Shown here piece by piece: positions 9,535-17,132 of a DNA stretch of 64,000 nt. The first letter of the stretch is position 1; every line of letters begins with the position of its first letter. The position numbers were made by a program, and so were the translations under genes. The stretch is from Marinirhabdus sp963793275 (GTDB taxonomy: Bacteria > Bacteroidota > Bacteroidia > Flavobacteriales > Flavobacteriaceae), in the NCBI GenBank assembly GCA_963793275.1, contig CAWBZL010000001.1, forward strand, positions 400,883 to 464,882, given 5' to 3'. The notes under the pieces are model-generated. The model worked only from the letters and a program-made list of their open reading frames with translations, searched no databases and had not been told where the DNA came from.

Positions 9535-9914
9535 GTTAATCTAATTTTTTTGGTCGTTTGAAAATTACAAATTCTAATTGGAAATCTACTGTGGTTTTCC
9601 TTCCCAAAAGTTTTCCAAATTCTTTCCAACGACTTCCCAGGTCAATTATGAGTCAACTTCCTTTATTTGCCATTGTATTGTTGATCGCCCGAGCGTAATA
9701 GGGTTTACGATTATTTCAACAGTACATACTGGAGTCGCAAAGTAACGTGATAAGACCATTTGAGAAGTAATCCAACACACGGTACTTCTGCGCTCCAAAC
9801 TTCTCAACTGAAGAGCGTGCTCTTCCCTTAAATGTATGGCTTCCACCCTAGCCCATAAAACTGAGCAAAGACTCGGACGGCCATACTTATGTTCAATTTT
9901 TAAATATAACTAAA
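9535..9914. other. intergenic region without a supported gene
   Basis: 380 bp between the membrane protein and the polyproline lipoprotein. It must contain the promoters of both. A 66-codon minus-strand frame (9646-9846) has arginine- and serine-rich composition, no ribosome-site context and no recognisable content, so I do not call it. The local base composition is less AT-rich than the neighbouring intergenic DNA, which leaves room for a structured RNA that I cannot demonstrate. Confidence 0.4.
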
Positions 9915-10085
9915 ATGAAAAAGCTATCATATATCATGCTTTCTGTGATGTTAAGCACCTACATATTTTCGTGCACCCCAGAGAGCCAAATTAACACCGC
10001 TAATGAGGTTGCCTGTTGCGATGGAAATGGTCACATACCTCCTCCACCGCCCCCTCCTCCACCGCCACCAAATGGCGATGATTAA
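9915..10085 (+). CDS. mini-lipoprotein with eleven-proline tract
   Basis: The 56-residue protein has a lipoprotein signal (MKKLSYIMLSVMLSTYIFSC, lipid cysteine C20). The mature part is only 37 residues: a polar stretch, a CC pair, DGNGH, eleven consecutive prolines and the tail NGDD. The prolines use all four codons except CCG dominance (CCT, CCA, CCG, CCC mixed), so the tract is kept at protein level and is not DNA slippage. The gene sits 30 bp before a terminator that runs into the start of a TPR histidine kinase gene, suggesting the lipoprotein is a partner, ligand or reporter of that kinase. The link is an inference from position. A polyproline run this long would also stall ribosomes lacking EF-P. 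Confidence 0.7.
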   Translation: MKKLSYIMLSVMLSTYIFSCTPESQINTANEVACCDGNGHIPPPPPPPPPPPNGDD

Positions 10086-10110
10086 TATCTAAGATTAAGT
10101 TCTTACTTTA

Positions 10111-10149
10111 GAGGAATGAAAAGAATCAAATTTTCATTCCTCTTTTTTT
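10111..10149 (+). terminator. terminator overlapping the start of the kinase gene
   Basis: A perfect 12-bp stem, GAGGAATGAAAA (10111-10122) with TTTTCATTCCTC (10131-10142), has an 8-nt loop and is followed by seven T (10143-10149). The likely start codon of the histidine kinase (10116) is inside the left arm and its leader peptide is encoded across the loop and T run. Most transcripts of the mini-lipoprotein would end here, with readthrough needed for the kinase. Confidence 0.8.
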
Positions 10150-10156
10150 CTGGCTT

Positions 10157-11782
10157 TTGGGCTGTATCCTTGTTATAGCACCATCCCAACCATTATATTC
10201 ACAACAATCTGTAGACAGTACCACTTATTTTTACAATAAAATTATTAACCCCCAAACACCCGAAGATCTACCCAAGGGCTATGCTTATTTTAAGAGACAA
10301 AAGGAAAAACTTCTTTTAAAACAGGATACGTTAGGCGCAATTTATGCACTACGGATGCTTGCCATGGCCGAATTTGAAATGGGCCGCACCTATGCCAGTG
10401 AAAATACAGCTATAAATACTATAGCTCTTTTAGACGGATCCTCTAAAGAGATTAAAATAGCGGCAGATGCCGAAATTGGGATGTACAATCATCTAGGTAT
10501 GATTTACAATATCACAGACCAACCAGGCAAAGCAGTAAAAACATATACAATCGCCTTAAAAAAAGCAACCCAATTGGGAGACAGTATTACGTTGCTTAAT
10601 AATATGGCTAATTCATATAAAGATCTTAAACAGTATAGAAAGGCTATTTCAATATTAGAATGGGTCTATGAAAAAAGCGTCGGTCAAAAAAATAAGGTTA
10701 AAGTGGCTAGAGCCTTGGATAACTTAGGGAATGTACAGGCTAAAGCAGGATATACACAAGGGCTTACTAATATGCTAGAAGCCTTGGATCTTAGAAAAGA
10801 AACGATGGATAATAGTGAGTTATTTGTAAGCTGTAAACATCTTAGCGAATATTATAAAAATACAGGTGATCCTACATCTGCTCGCTATTATGCGAGCTTA
10901 GGAAAAGAAGTTGCAAATCAGGTAAGTGTGGGGTATAAAAAGGAGGGACTTGCGCAATATTTACGGTTGAGTGATGATCAAGATATCGTTGAATATATGC
11001 GCATAGATGATAGTCTTTCCAACGCTACATTACAACAAGACAAAAAATTTGCAAGTATAGAATATGATTTTACAAAAGAGAAAGAGCGTACACAAGCTGC
11101 AGAAATAGCAAAAGAAAAAGAACGCCGGCAAAAAAGCATCTTTCAATTGATTGGGGTCTGCATTGGTTTGCTTGCCATAGCTTTATTTTTCGTGTTAAGA
11201 TTTCGCCATAAAAAAGAAAAAACTGAGCAGCTATACCAGACAGAATCCCGTATTTCTAAAAAAGTACATGATGAAGTGGCCAACGAACTATATGGAATTA
11301 TGGCTAAAATTCAAACGTCCCCAAATACAGACGAAGCCCTCCTTGACGATCTGGAATCTATTTACAATAAAACCCGGGACATCTCCAAAGAAAATAGCCT
11401 GATACAGATAGATGCAGACTTCGACCTGGTGCTTATTGGGCTTTTACAAAATTACCAAAGTGATACAGTAAATGTGATTACGAAAAATATAGCGACTGTG
11501 AATTGGGCTTCGATAGATGATCATAAAAAGATAACTCTTTACAGGATACTACAAGAATTAATGACCAATATGCGAAAGCACAGCAAGGCAACAGTGGTGG
11601 TTATCACTGCGAATCAATTGGGGAAAAAACTGGATTTCACCTATACCGATAATGGGGTGGGAAGTGAACTAAAAAAGGGCAATGGCCTCCTTAATACGGA
11701 AAACCGTATTCGGTCTGTAAAAGGAACTATTATATTTGACTCCACTATTAATAAAGGATTCACAGCTAAAATAAGTCTATAA
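10157..11782 (+). CDS. TPR-containing sensor histidine kinase (NarX/DesK-like)
   Basis: Layout from the shown start: signal-peptide remainder, TPR-type helices (about residues 60-290), coiled coil, one membrane segment (328-350), HisKA_3-type dimerisation helix with phospho-acceptor H371 in KKVHDEVANELYG, then a HATPase_c domain with QELMTNMRKHS and DNGVG...GNGLLNTENR. The sensor part is therefore periplasmic and the kinase cytoplasmic. The in-frame start is only TTG (10157). An ATG at 10116 would give an excellent Sec leader (MKRIKFSFLFFFWLLGC) if the T7 run at 10143-10149 had eight T, so the beginning is frameshifted as it stands. The cognate regulator begins two bases after the stop. Confidence 0.8.
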   Translation: MGCILVIAPSQPLYSQQSVDSTTYFYNKIINPQTPEDLPKGYAYFKRQKEKLLLKQDTLGAIYALRMLAMAEFEMGRTYASENTAINTIALLDGSSKEIKIAADAEIGMYNHLGMIYNITDQPGKAVKTYTIALKKATQLGDSITLLNNMANSYKDLKQYRKAISILEWVYEKSVGQKNKVKVARALDNLGNVQAKAGYTQGLTNMLEALDLRKETMDNSELFVSCKHLSEYYKNTGDPTSARYYASLGKEVANQVSVGYKKEGLAQYLRLSDDQDIVEYMRIDDSLSNATLQQDKKFASIEYDFTKEKERTQAAEIAKEKERRQKSIFQLIGVCIGLLAIALFFVLRFRHKKEKTEQLYQTESRISKKVHDEVANELYGIMAKIQTSPNTDEALLDDLESIYNKTRDISKENSLIQIDADFDLVLIGLLQNYQSDTVNVITKNIATVNWASIDDHKKITLYRILQELMTNMRKHSKATVVVITANQLGKKLDFTYTDNGVGSELKKGNGLLNTENRIRSVKGTIIFDSTINKGFTAKISL

Positions 11783-11783
11783 T

Positions 11784-12449
11784 ATGTTTACAAAAGTGTT
11801 GGTCTCGGACGATTTGGGCAGTATCAATTCGGGGGTGTCCAGTGTACTAAAAGAAATGGGCGTTCATGACATCATTCAGGTCCAGTATTGTGATGATGCT
11901 TATCTCAAAATAAAGAGCGCCGCACTACACGAAGCACCTATCCAATTATTGATTACAGACCTATCGTTCGTACCAGATCACAGAGAGCAAAATTTCACCT
12001 CTGGAGAAGAATTGGTGGCCATTCTAAAAAAAGAACACCCCGAGCTTAAAATACTAGTGTATTCTGTGGAAGACCGCACCCAACTCATTAAAAGGCTCAT
12101 TAACGATTTAAAAATTGATGGATTTGTGAGCAAAGGAAGAAATGGTCTTACCCAATTAAACGAAGCTATTAGTACTGTGGCAAATGGTGGTATTTACCTT
12201 TCACCACAAGTAAACCAACTGCTAAACCAAAATGAACGATTAGAAATAGATGATTTCGACGTAGAATTGATGCGCTTATTATCTCTGGGAAAATCGCAAG
12301 AGGAAATAAGTAGCAGTTTTAAACAAAGCAACATTTCCCCCAGTAGCCTGAGCACTATTGAAAAACGATTGAACCGGCTGCGTATTCAATTCAAGGCCAA
12401 CAATGCGATCCATTTGGTGAGTATTGTGAAAGATCTGGGGTTAATTTAA
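11784..12449 (+). CDS. response regulator with LuxR-like C-terminal helix-turn-helix
   Basis: The 221 residues form a receiver domain (acidic pair D9-D10, phospho-acceptor D59 in LLITDL, then EELVAILKKEHPELKILVYS) and a C-terminal region (DFDVELMRLLSLGKSQEEIS, STIEKRLNRLRIQF) that fits the NarL/LuxR DNA-binding fold in a divergent form. Two bases separate it from the kinase, so they are a cognate pair. Three TACGG-N4-CCGTA palindromes nearby (6757, 12457, 12578) are candidates for its binding site; this is inference. Confidence 0.8.
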   Translation: MFTKVLVSDDLGSINSGVSSVLKEMGVHDIIQVQYCDDAYLKIKSAALHEAPIQLLITDLSFVPDHREQNFTSGEELVAILKKEHPELKILVYSVEDRTQLIKRLINDLKIDGFVSKGRNGLTQLNEAISTVANGGIYLSPQVNQLLNQNERLEIDDFDVELMRLLSLGKSQEEISSSFKQSNISPSSLSTIEKRLNRLRIQFKANNAIHLVSIVKDLGLI

Positions 12450-12456
12450 TTCCACC

Positions 12457-12470
12457 TACGGATACCCGTA
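12457..12470 (+). promoter_or_regulatory. TACGG-N4-CCGTA palindrome, candidate operator
   Basis: Perfect inverted repeat seven bases after the response-regulator stop, followed by AAAGAATTCC. A -7-like box, TAAACTTG (12493-12500), begins 29.5 bp after its centre. The only thing it can drive before the next terminator is a short RNA. Confidence 0.5.
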
Positions 12471-12506
12471 AAAGAATTCCATAAAATAAAACTAAACTTG
12501 TAGTGT

Positions 12507-12571
12507 TGAATAGCCAAACGGCTTTCACATTGGGGAGCATTGAAAAGACACTGTAACAGGTGTCTTTTTTT
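12507..12571 (+). ncRNA. candidate short regulatory RNA
   Basis: A transcript starting just after the -7-like box at 12493-12500 and ending at the terminator T run would be about 65 nt. It would hold a small hairpin AGCC-AAAC-GGCT (12512-12523), an unpaired middle and the terminator hairpin. No reading frame fits. The alternative is that this is simply the 3' untranslated end of the kinase/regulator operon. Confidence 0.3.
12543..12571 (+). terminator. Rho-independent terminator
   Basis: AAAAGACAC (12543-12551) pairs with GTGTCTTTT (12560-12568) around an 8-nt loop, followed by more T. It ends the kinase/regulator operon and any short RNA started at about 12507. Confidence 0.85.
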
Positions 12572-12577
12572 GTGAAT

Positions 12578-12621
12578 TACGGAATACCGTAAAGAATACC
12601 AAAAAACGATTTGTAGGTTTG
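12578..12621 (+). promoter_or_regulatory. TACGG-N4-CCGTA palindrome plus Bacteroidota -7 box
   Basis: The palindrome at 12578-12591 is followed by AAGAATACC and, 29.5 bp from its centre, by TAGGTTTG (12614-12621), an exact match to the Bacteroidota -7 consensus TAnnTTTG. The start codon of the 77-residue membrane protein follows at 12645. The spacing places the palindrome around -40, where an activator of the NarL family normally binds. Confidence 0.55.
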
Positions 12622-12644
12622 GTTAATATTAATCAAAAAGTACG

Positions 12645-12878
12645 ATGAAACCAACCAATAAAAAATCAGACGCAAAGGAAAGATTTATGGAAACCTATAA
12701 AACCCACACTGAAAATGAATTACTTGTGGAATTAATTTGGAACCTTAAGCGTAATTATCACTTACAAGAGAAAGTAAGACAGAACACCTCAAAACTAGTC
12801 TGGTGGTTAATCGCAATACCATTTATCGCAGGAGCTTTTATAGCATTCCTAGCACTTGCAGGAATTGCCTCCATATAA
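12645..12878 (+). CDS. small membrane protein
   Basis: The 77 residues comprise a charged N-terminal half rich in Lys and Glu (KSDAKERFMETYKTHTENEL) and a C-terminal hydrophobic segment (VWWLIAIPFIAGAFIAFLAL, about residues 51-70). It is probably a cytoplasmic-domain, single-span protein of the inner membrane. It has its own promoter and palindromic site directly upstream and so is the best candidate target of the neighbouring response regulator. No family recognised. Confidence 0.6.
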   Translation: MKPTNKKSDAKERFMETYKTHTENELLVELIWNLKRNYHLQEKVRQNTSKLVWWLIAIPFIAGAFIAFLALAGIASI

Positions 12879-12950
12879 CCTGGTTTCAATTAATAATACA
12901 AGTTACCTACCAAAATAGCAGGATTAAATAACAAATGAAATCAACTCCCT

Positions 12951-13670
12951 ATGAATAAAATAATACTCATTATTCTTCTTTCCATTTTACTCATCCCAAA
13001 ATCCCAAGCCCAAGATGATGGTTTGCTTGAAGCAGCAGTAGGTCTGGCAGCTATTGGTACTGCAATATTTGTGGGGGTAGACCAAATGAAAGAACAAGCC
13101 GAACTGAACGCTACCGAATGGTTGTTAAACAATCATCCTGAAATGAATAGCTTTTCGTTAAAAACCCTCTCATTTGACGGTAAAAAAGCAAAAGATATGT
13201 CTTCGGTATCAGTCATCACTTATAAAATTCAGGAATTTCAACTACGTGACAAACCGGAGCTGGACGGTAAAAAATATGTTCTATTCGGGTTTACCAGTTA
13301 TGGATGGGCCAATGAAAGTGGTGTTGATCTAAACCGTATTATCTGGTATATGATTGATTCTGATGAATGGATGAATATGATGGTAGCATATATAAAAACA
13401 GCTTCTTCTGAACGTGATGATGCTACAATAAAAGAACGTCTACGAACGGGTAAAATTGTAAACAAAGGAATTAAAGAAGGGTTTGATTACACCATTCCCT
13501 TTTATCGATTGGATGGAGATATGTATGCAGTAAGAGATTATAATGAGATGATGAGATTAATATACAACGAACGCTCCCTTGGCATCTATCTTAAAGAGAC
13601 AGAAAATTTAGTGCAAATCGGGCGTGGGGATATTATAGATATTCATGAGTTTTTTACGGAGGAGGATTAA
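12951..13670 (+). CDS. secreted protein, unknown family
   Basis: The 239 residues begin with a Sec leader (MNKIILIILLSILLIPKSQA, cleavage before QDDG). An alanine/glycine-rich amphipathic stretch follows (LLEAAVGLAAIGTAIFVGV), then a mixed alpha/beta domain with many aromatic and acidic residues. No catalytic motif or known domain is seen. It lies between the small membrane protein and a set of small genes, with gaps of about 70 bp on both sides, so it may be co-transcribed. Confidence 0.55.
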   Translation: MNKIILIILLSILLIPKSQAQDDGLLEAAVGLAAIGTAIFVGVDQMKEQAELNATEWLLNNHPEMNSFSLKTLSFDGKKAKDMSSVSVITYKIQEFQLRDKPELDGKKYVLFGFTSYGWANESGVDLNRIIWYMIDSDEWMNMMVAYIKTASSERDDATIKERLRTGKIVNKGIKEGFDYTIPFYRLDGDMYAVRDYNEMMRLIYNERSLGIYLKETENLVQIGRGDIIDIHEFFTEED

Positions 13671-13743
13671 ATATAAAAAAGAATCACAGTAAACTCGGCG
13701 AAGGAGATATTTTTTGTTTAAAAGCAATTTAAAAAATAAAAAA

Positions 13744-14139
13744 ATGTGGCATAAAATTATTGATGTATATGATTGGTTTGGAGAACTTGGGGAGCGTATT
13801 AAAGTTGTGAGAAATTTTAATAAAGCTGCAAAATTTGCCTTTGTAAGTGGCCAGGCACCAACGTTGCTACAAGTAAAAACAACAAGTGGAGATTCAAATT
13901 ATCGACATGCTTTCTCCAAATGGATGGCTGGTGGTTTTCGTGTGAAAGCACTATCCGGGCAACCTTTACCCAAAAGTAACCTTATTGAAATTGCAAAAGT
14001 TGTACTCGACAATGAAGAACTTGTTCGTAAACTTGTTGCTTTAGGATGGGATACGTTAGAAGTCCACGATAATAAAGGGTTTCAAGGGGTAAAGTTTTCA
14101 TTAAAGGAGTATGCCAGAATTGGTGGATTTTTAAATTAA
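13744..14139 (+). CDS. hypothetical protein upstream of J-like membrane protein
   Basis: From the ATG at 13744 (chosen over an upstream TTG at 13714 because A-rich sequence directly precedes it) the protein has 131 residues. It starts MWHKIIDVYDWFGELGERIK and is basic, soluble and without signal peptide. The central part (ALSGQPLPKSNLIEIAKVVL) and the end (FQGVKFSLKEYARIGGFLN) look like a small alpha/beta fold. I do not recognise the family. It is six bases from the next gene, a membrane protein with a J-type HPD motif, so the two products probably act together. Confidence 0.55.
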   Translation: MWHKIIDVYDWFGELGERIKVVRNFNKAAKFAFVSGQAPTLLQVKTTSGDSNYRHAFSKWMAGGFRVKALSGQPLPKSNLIEIAKVVLDNEELVRKLVALGWDTLEVHDNKGFQGVKFSLKEYARIGGFLN

Positions 14140-14145
14140 AATCAT

Positions 14146-14586
14146 ATGACAACTTTTTTGCAAATGGTAAAGGATTCAATTCAAACAGCAAACGAACAGA
14201 TTATTCTTGATACCCAATTACAAAACAGTGATGACTTTAATTGGTGGCTAATCGTTGCGTTAGCAGAGTTAGTTTTAATTCTTATTCTTTTAATTAAAGT
14301 AAAAAAGTCAAAAAAAGAAAGACTACTTGAAGATGATGGTTTTGATAAGCTAAGAAAAGCAAAGTCACAAGACATTGATATGACAAACCTCATGAATAGT
14401 ATCAACTCTTCCAGAGATTTATATAAAGAACTGAGTCGAAAATGTCATCCAGATAGATTCCAAGACGAATTAATTAAAAACAAAGCCGATAAAATTTTTC
14501 AAGAAATTTCAAAAAACAAAAGAAACTACGCTAAACTAGTTGAATTAAAACTAGTAGCTAAAGAACAGCTAAACCTTAAATTTTAA
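14146..14586 (+). CDS. membrane-anchored J-domain-like protein
   Basis: The 146 residues contain a membrane segment (WWLIVALAELVLILILLIKV, about 32-51), a basic linker and a C-terminal helical domain (SSRDLYKELSRKCHPDRFQD) that contains the HPD tripeptide between two helices, the hallmark of DnaJ co-chaperones. The domain is shorter than a classical J domain (about 50 residues visible). If the resemblance is real it would recruit DnaK to the membrane. The alternative is a chance HPD in a helical protein; I favour the J-like reading because the helix-HPD-helix order is right. Confidence 0.55.
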   Translation: MTTFLQMVKDSIQTANEQIILDTQLQNSDDFNWWLIVALAELVLILILLIKVKKSKKERLLEDDGFDKLRKAKSQDIDMTNLMNSINSSRDLYKELSRKCHPDRFQDELIKNKADKIFQEISKNKRNYAKLVELKLVAKEQLNLKF

Positions 14587-14597
14587 GCCTAATAATT

Positions 14598-14795
14598 ATG
14601 GAACAAGCATTACCTCTCATTTTACTAGTACTAAGAATAGTGATTACAATTTACTGTGTAAATAAAGCAGGAGATCTAAACCGAAGCAAGGGTGGCTGGG
14701 GAATATTTGCATTTTTATTACCCATAGTGGCGTTGATTTGGATTCAATTTATGAAACCTAAAATGGTTTGGGATGACCAAAGTGGGGAAAAGTGA
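14598..14795 (+). CDS. small two-helix membrane protein
   Basis: 65 residues with two hydrophobic segments (LPLILLVLRIVITIYCV, about 5-21, and WGIFAFLLPIVALIWIQF, about 34-51) and a charged tail. Soluble parts are minimal. It follows the J-like gene by 11 bp and is likely in the same transcript. No family recognised; the GGWG between the helices resembles other small phage- or island-borne membrane proteins. Confidence 0.5.
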   Translation: MEQALPLILLVLRIVITIYCVNKAGDLNRSKGGWGIFAFLLPIVALIWIQFMKPKMVWDDQSGEK

Positions 14796-14838
14796 TACTA
14801 AACATTACAACTATATCAACAAATTTAAACTAACTAAC

Positions 14839-15063
14839 ATGAGAAACTATCAATGTAAAAAATGTGCAACTTTAGTTCAAAGTAATACACAACCCGCTAG
14901 CGCAAATTGTCCATCAGGCTCTTTTCATCAATGGCAGAATTTAGGAGAAACTGGAGAGAGAAACTATCAACGCAAAAAGTGCGCGACTGTTCTTAAAAGT
15001 AAAAATCAACCCGCCTCCGCTGGTTGTCCATCAGGGAGTTTTCATCAATGGTCTAAACTTTAA
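14839..15063 (+). CDS. tandem zinc-ribbon-like small protein
   Basis: From the ATG at 14839 (an earlier in-frame ATG at 14773 overlaps the preceding gene and adds no conserved sequence) the protein has 74 residues made of two copies of one unit. Copy 1 reads RNYQCKKCATLVQ...CPSGSFHQW. Copy 2 reads RNYQRKKCATVLK...CPSGSFHQW. Each unit looks like a minimal zinc ribbon with a CxxC knuckle, a CPSG turn and an HQW end. In copy 2 the first Cys of the knuckle is Arg, so only copy 1 can bind metal in the usual way. Role unknown. Confidence 0.55.
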   Translation: MRNYQCKKCATLVQSNTQPASANCPSGSFHQWQNLGETGERNYQRKKCATVLKSKNQPASAGCPSGSFHQWSKL

Positions 15064-15080
15064 TCCATATTTCTAAACTA

Positions 15081-15449
15081 ATGATTATGAAAAGCCCATT
15101 ATTTCTATTTTTATTGCTTTTGGCAACGCTATCCACAGTTCCCCTCCAAGCACAATCCATAAGCTGCCAGAAACTTTTTGAAATTGTCACTGAAGACTAC
15201 GAAAGCAAAGACGAAGTAACCTGCTATGCTTCTACCATGCTTACCAAAGCCACCTATTACCAACTGGAAGGAATGGGTTTTGTAGTAGGCTATTTAAAAA
15301 GCAGCGACTATGACATCTACGGTAAACCCTATATTTTTTGTGGAATTTCATCTGCTCGCTGGCGTTCTTTTAAATCGGCAGGACTTTATGGCTCCTGGGG
15401 AAAGGCATTTCATGAATATATCAGGGAATATACTTGTGACTGTAACTAA
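15081..15449 (+). CDS. secreted protein with KTSC-like C-terminus
   Basis: The 122 residues (or 120 from a second ATG at 15087, which suits the leader better) start with a signal peptide (MKSPLFLFLLLLATLS, cleavage near LQAQ). Four cysteines in the mature part (in ISCQKL, VTCYAS, FCG and TCDC) suggest disulfides. The C-terminal segment (YIFCGISSARWRSFKSAGLY, then AFHEYIREY) resembles the KTSC domain, the small fold also seen in the gene at 18407. It is the last of the small-gene run before hsdM. Confidence 0.5.
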   Translation: MIMKSPLFLFLLLLATLSTVPLQAQSISCQKLFEIVTEDYESKDEVTCYASTMLTKATYYQLEGMGFVVGYLKSSDYDIYGKPYIFCGISSARWRSFKSAGLYGSWGKAFHEYIREYTCDCN

Positions 15450-15563
15450 AATGGTTTTTTGTAGTAGAGAATACCCTTCAAGTTGATTGAATTTACGTGA
15501 TTACACTTAGTTCATACTGATTGTGAATTTCTATATTTACAAAACATCAGTATATAAAAATTT

Positions 15564-17132
15564 ATGGCCAAAAAGAATACCAACAAAAAAGAAAAATCAA
15601 TCGAAGAAAGCCTTTGGGCTTCTGCGAACAAACTACGGGGCTCGGTAGAGAGTGCCGAATATAAACACGTAGTACTCGGACTCATCTTCCTAAAATTCGC
15701 AAGTGACAAGTTTGAAGCCAAACGCGCATCCCTGATTGCCGATGGCAAAGAAAAGTATTTGGAGATGAAGGAGTTTTACAACCAGAGCAATGTGTTTTAC
15801 CTTGCGGAAACGTCGCGGTGGAACTACATCATGAAGCACGCCAAGCAAGACGATATTGCGCTTAAGATTGATACCGCACTGCATACCATTGAAAAGAACA
15901 ACCCTAGCTTAAAAGGTGCCTTACCAGACAATTATTTTAGCCGTTTGCAATTGGACAAAAGTAAACTGGCTTCTTTACTCGATACTATTAATAAAATAGA
16001 CACACAGAGAGACGAAGCTCAAGACATTGTGGGACGGGTGTACGAGTATTTTCTCTCCAAGTTTGCCTTAGCAGAAGGAAAAGGGAAAGGCGAGTTTTAC
16101 ACCCCTAAAAGCATAGTAAACCTTATTGCCGAGATGATAGAACCCTACAAAGGCATTATCTATGACCCTGCCTGTGGTTCTGGGGGTATGTTTGTACAGT
16201 CTATAAAATTTATAGAGAGCCATCACGGAAACAAACAGGAAGTTTCTATCTACGGACAAGAATATACCAACACCACCTATAAGCTGGCTAAAATGAATCT
16301 TGCCATTCGGGGTATTGCCGCAAACTTAGGCGAAAAGGCAGCCGATACCTTTGGGCAAGACCAACACCCCGATTTAAAAGCAGATTACATCATGGCCAAC
16401 CCACCCTTTAACCAAAAAGACTGGCGGGGTGTAAATGAGTTGGTGGACGACTCGCGCTGGATGGGGTATGAAGTGCCTCCCAAGAGTAACGCCAACTATG
16501 GTTGGATCTTGAACATGGTAAGCAAGCTCTCTGAAAATGGTGTGGCAGGTTTTATCTTGGCAAATGGTGCCTTATCTGGTGGCGGCGAGGAATATAAAAT
16601 ACGGCGTAAGCTGATAGAAAATAATCTGGTAGAAGCCATTGTGATTTTACCCCGTGCAATGTTTTATACTACAGATATTAGCGTAACGCTCTGGATTTTA
16701 AATAAAAATAAAAGAAGCCATACAAAAGATATTGGTGATGCCAAAAGACAGCTTCGCAACCGAGAGGAAGAAGTATTGTTTATGGATTTACGTCAAATAG
16801 GCATCCCTTTTGAAAAGAAGTTTATACAGTTTAGCGAAGCACAAATTAGCGACATTGCTAAAACCTACCACGATTGGCAGCAACAGGACAACCATTATAA
16901 AGATATACCCGAATATTGCTATAGTGCCACGAAAGCAGAAATTGAAAAAAAAGATTTCTCACTGGTGCCCAGCAAGTACATTGAATTTGTAAACCGAGAT
17001 GAAAATATAGACTTCGATGAGAAAATGACCTTACTAAAAACAGAAATGACCAATTTGCTAAAAGATGAAGCAAAATCAAAAGTCGAATTATTAAATGTGT
17101 TTAAAGAGTTAGGGTATGAGATCAAGCTATAA
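15564..17132 (+). CDS. hsdM: type I restriction-modification methyltransferase subunit
   Basis: HsdM (522 residues) methylates adenine in the target chosen by HsdS and forms the core of the type I complex. The N-terminal HsdM_N helical domain is visible (residues 10-60). The SAM-binding motif I, DPACGSGG, is at 201-208, and the catalytic motif IV NPPF at 279-282 is typical of N6-adenine methylases. Its start is preceded by an AT-rich leader. The stop overlaps the hsdS start by 17 bases, the usual hsdM-hsdS coupling. Confidence 0.95.
   Translation: MAKKNTNKKEKSIEESLWASANKLRGSVESAEYKHVVLGLIFLKFASDKFEAKRASLIADGKEKYLEMKEFYNQSNVFYLAETSRWNYIMKHAKQDDIALKIDTALHTIEKNNPSLKGALPDNYFSRLQLDKSKLASLLDTINKIDTQRDEAQDIVGRVYEYFLSKFALAEGKGKGEFYTPKSIVNLIAEMIEPYKGIIYDPACGSGGMFVQSIKFIESHHGNKQEVSIYGQEYTNTTYKLAKMNLAIRGIAANLGEKAADTFGQDQHPDLKADYIMANPPFNQKDWRGVNELVDDSRWMGYEVPPKSNANYGWILNMVSKLSENGVAGFILANGALSGGGEEYKIRRKLIENNLVEAIVILPRAMFYTTDISVTLWILNKNKRSHTKDIGDAKRQLRNREEEVLFMDLRQIGIPFEKKFIQFSEAQISDIAKTYHDWQQQDNHYKDIPEYCYSATKAEIEKKDFSLVPSKYIEFVNRDENIDFDEKMTLLKTEMTNLLKDEAKSKVELLNVFKELGYEIKL

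Noticed and set aside
9640..9657. another att-core-like sequence (TTATGAGTCAAC)
   Set aside because: Only seven or eight bases agree with the att core and no arm-type repeat lies nearby.
9646..9846. 66-codon minus-strand frame
   Set aside because: Arg/Ser-rich translation without family, leader or ribosome-site context; more likely chance or part of an untranslated region.
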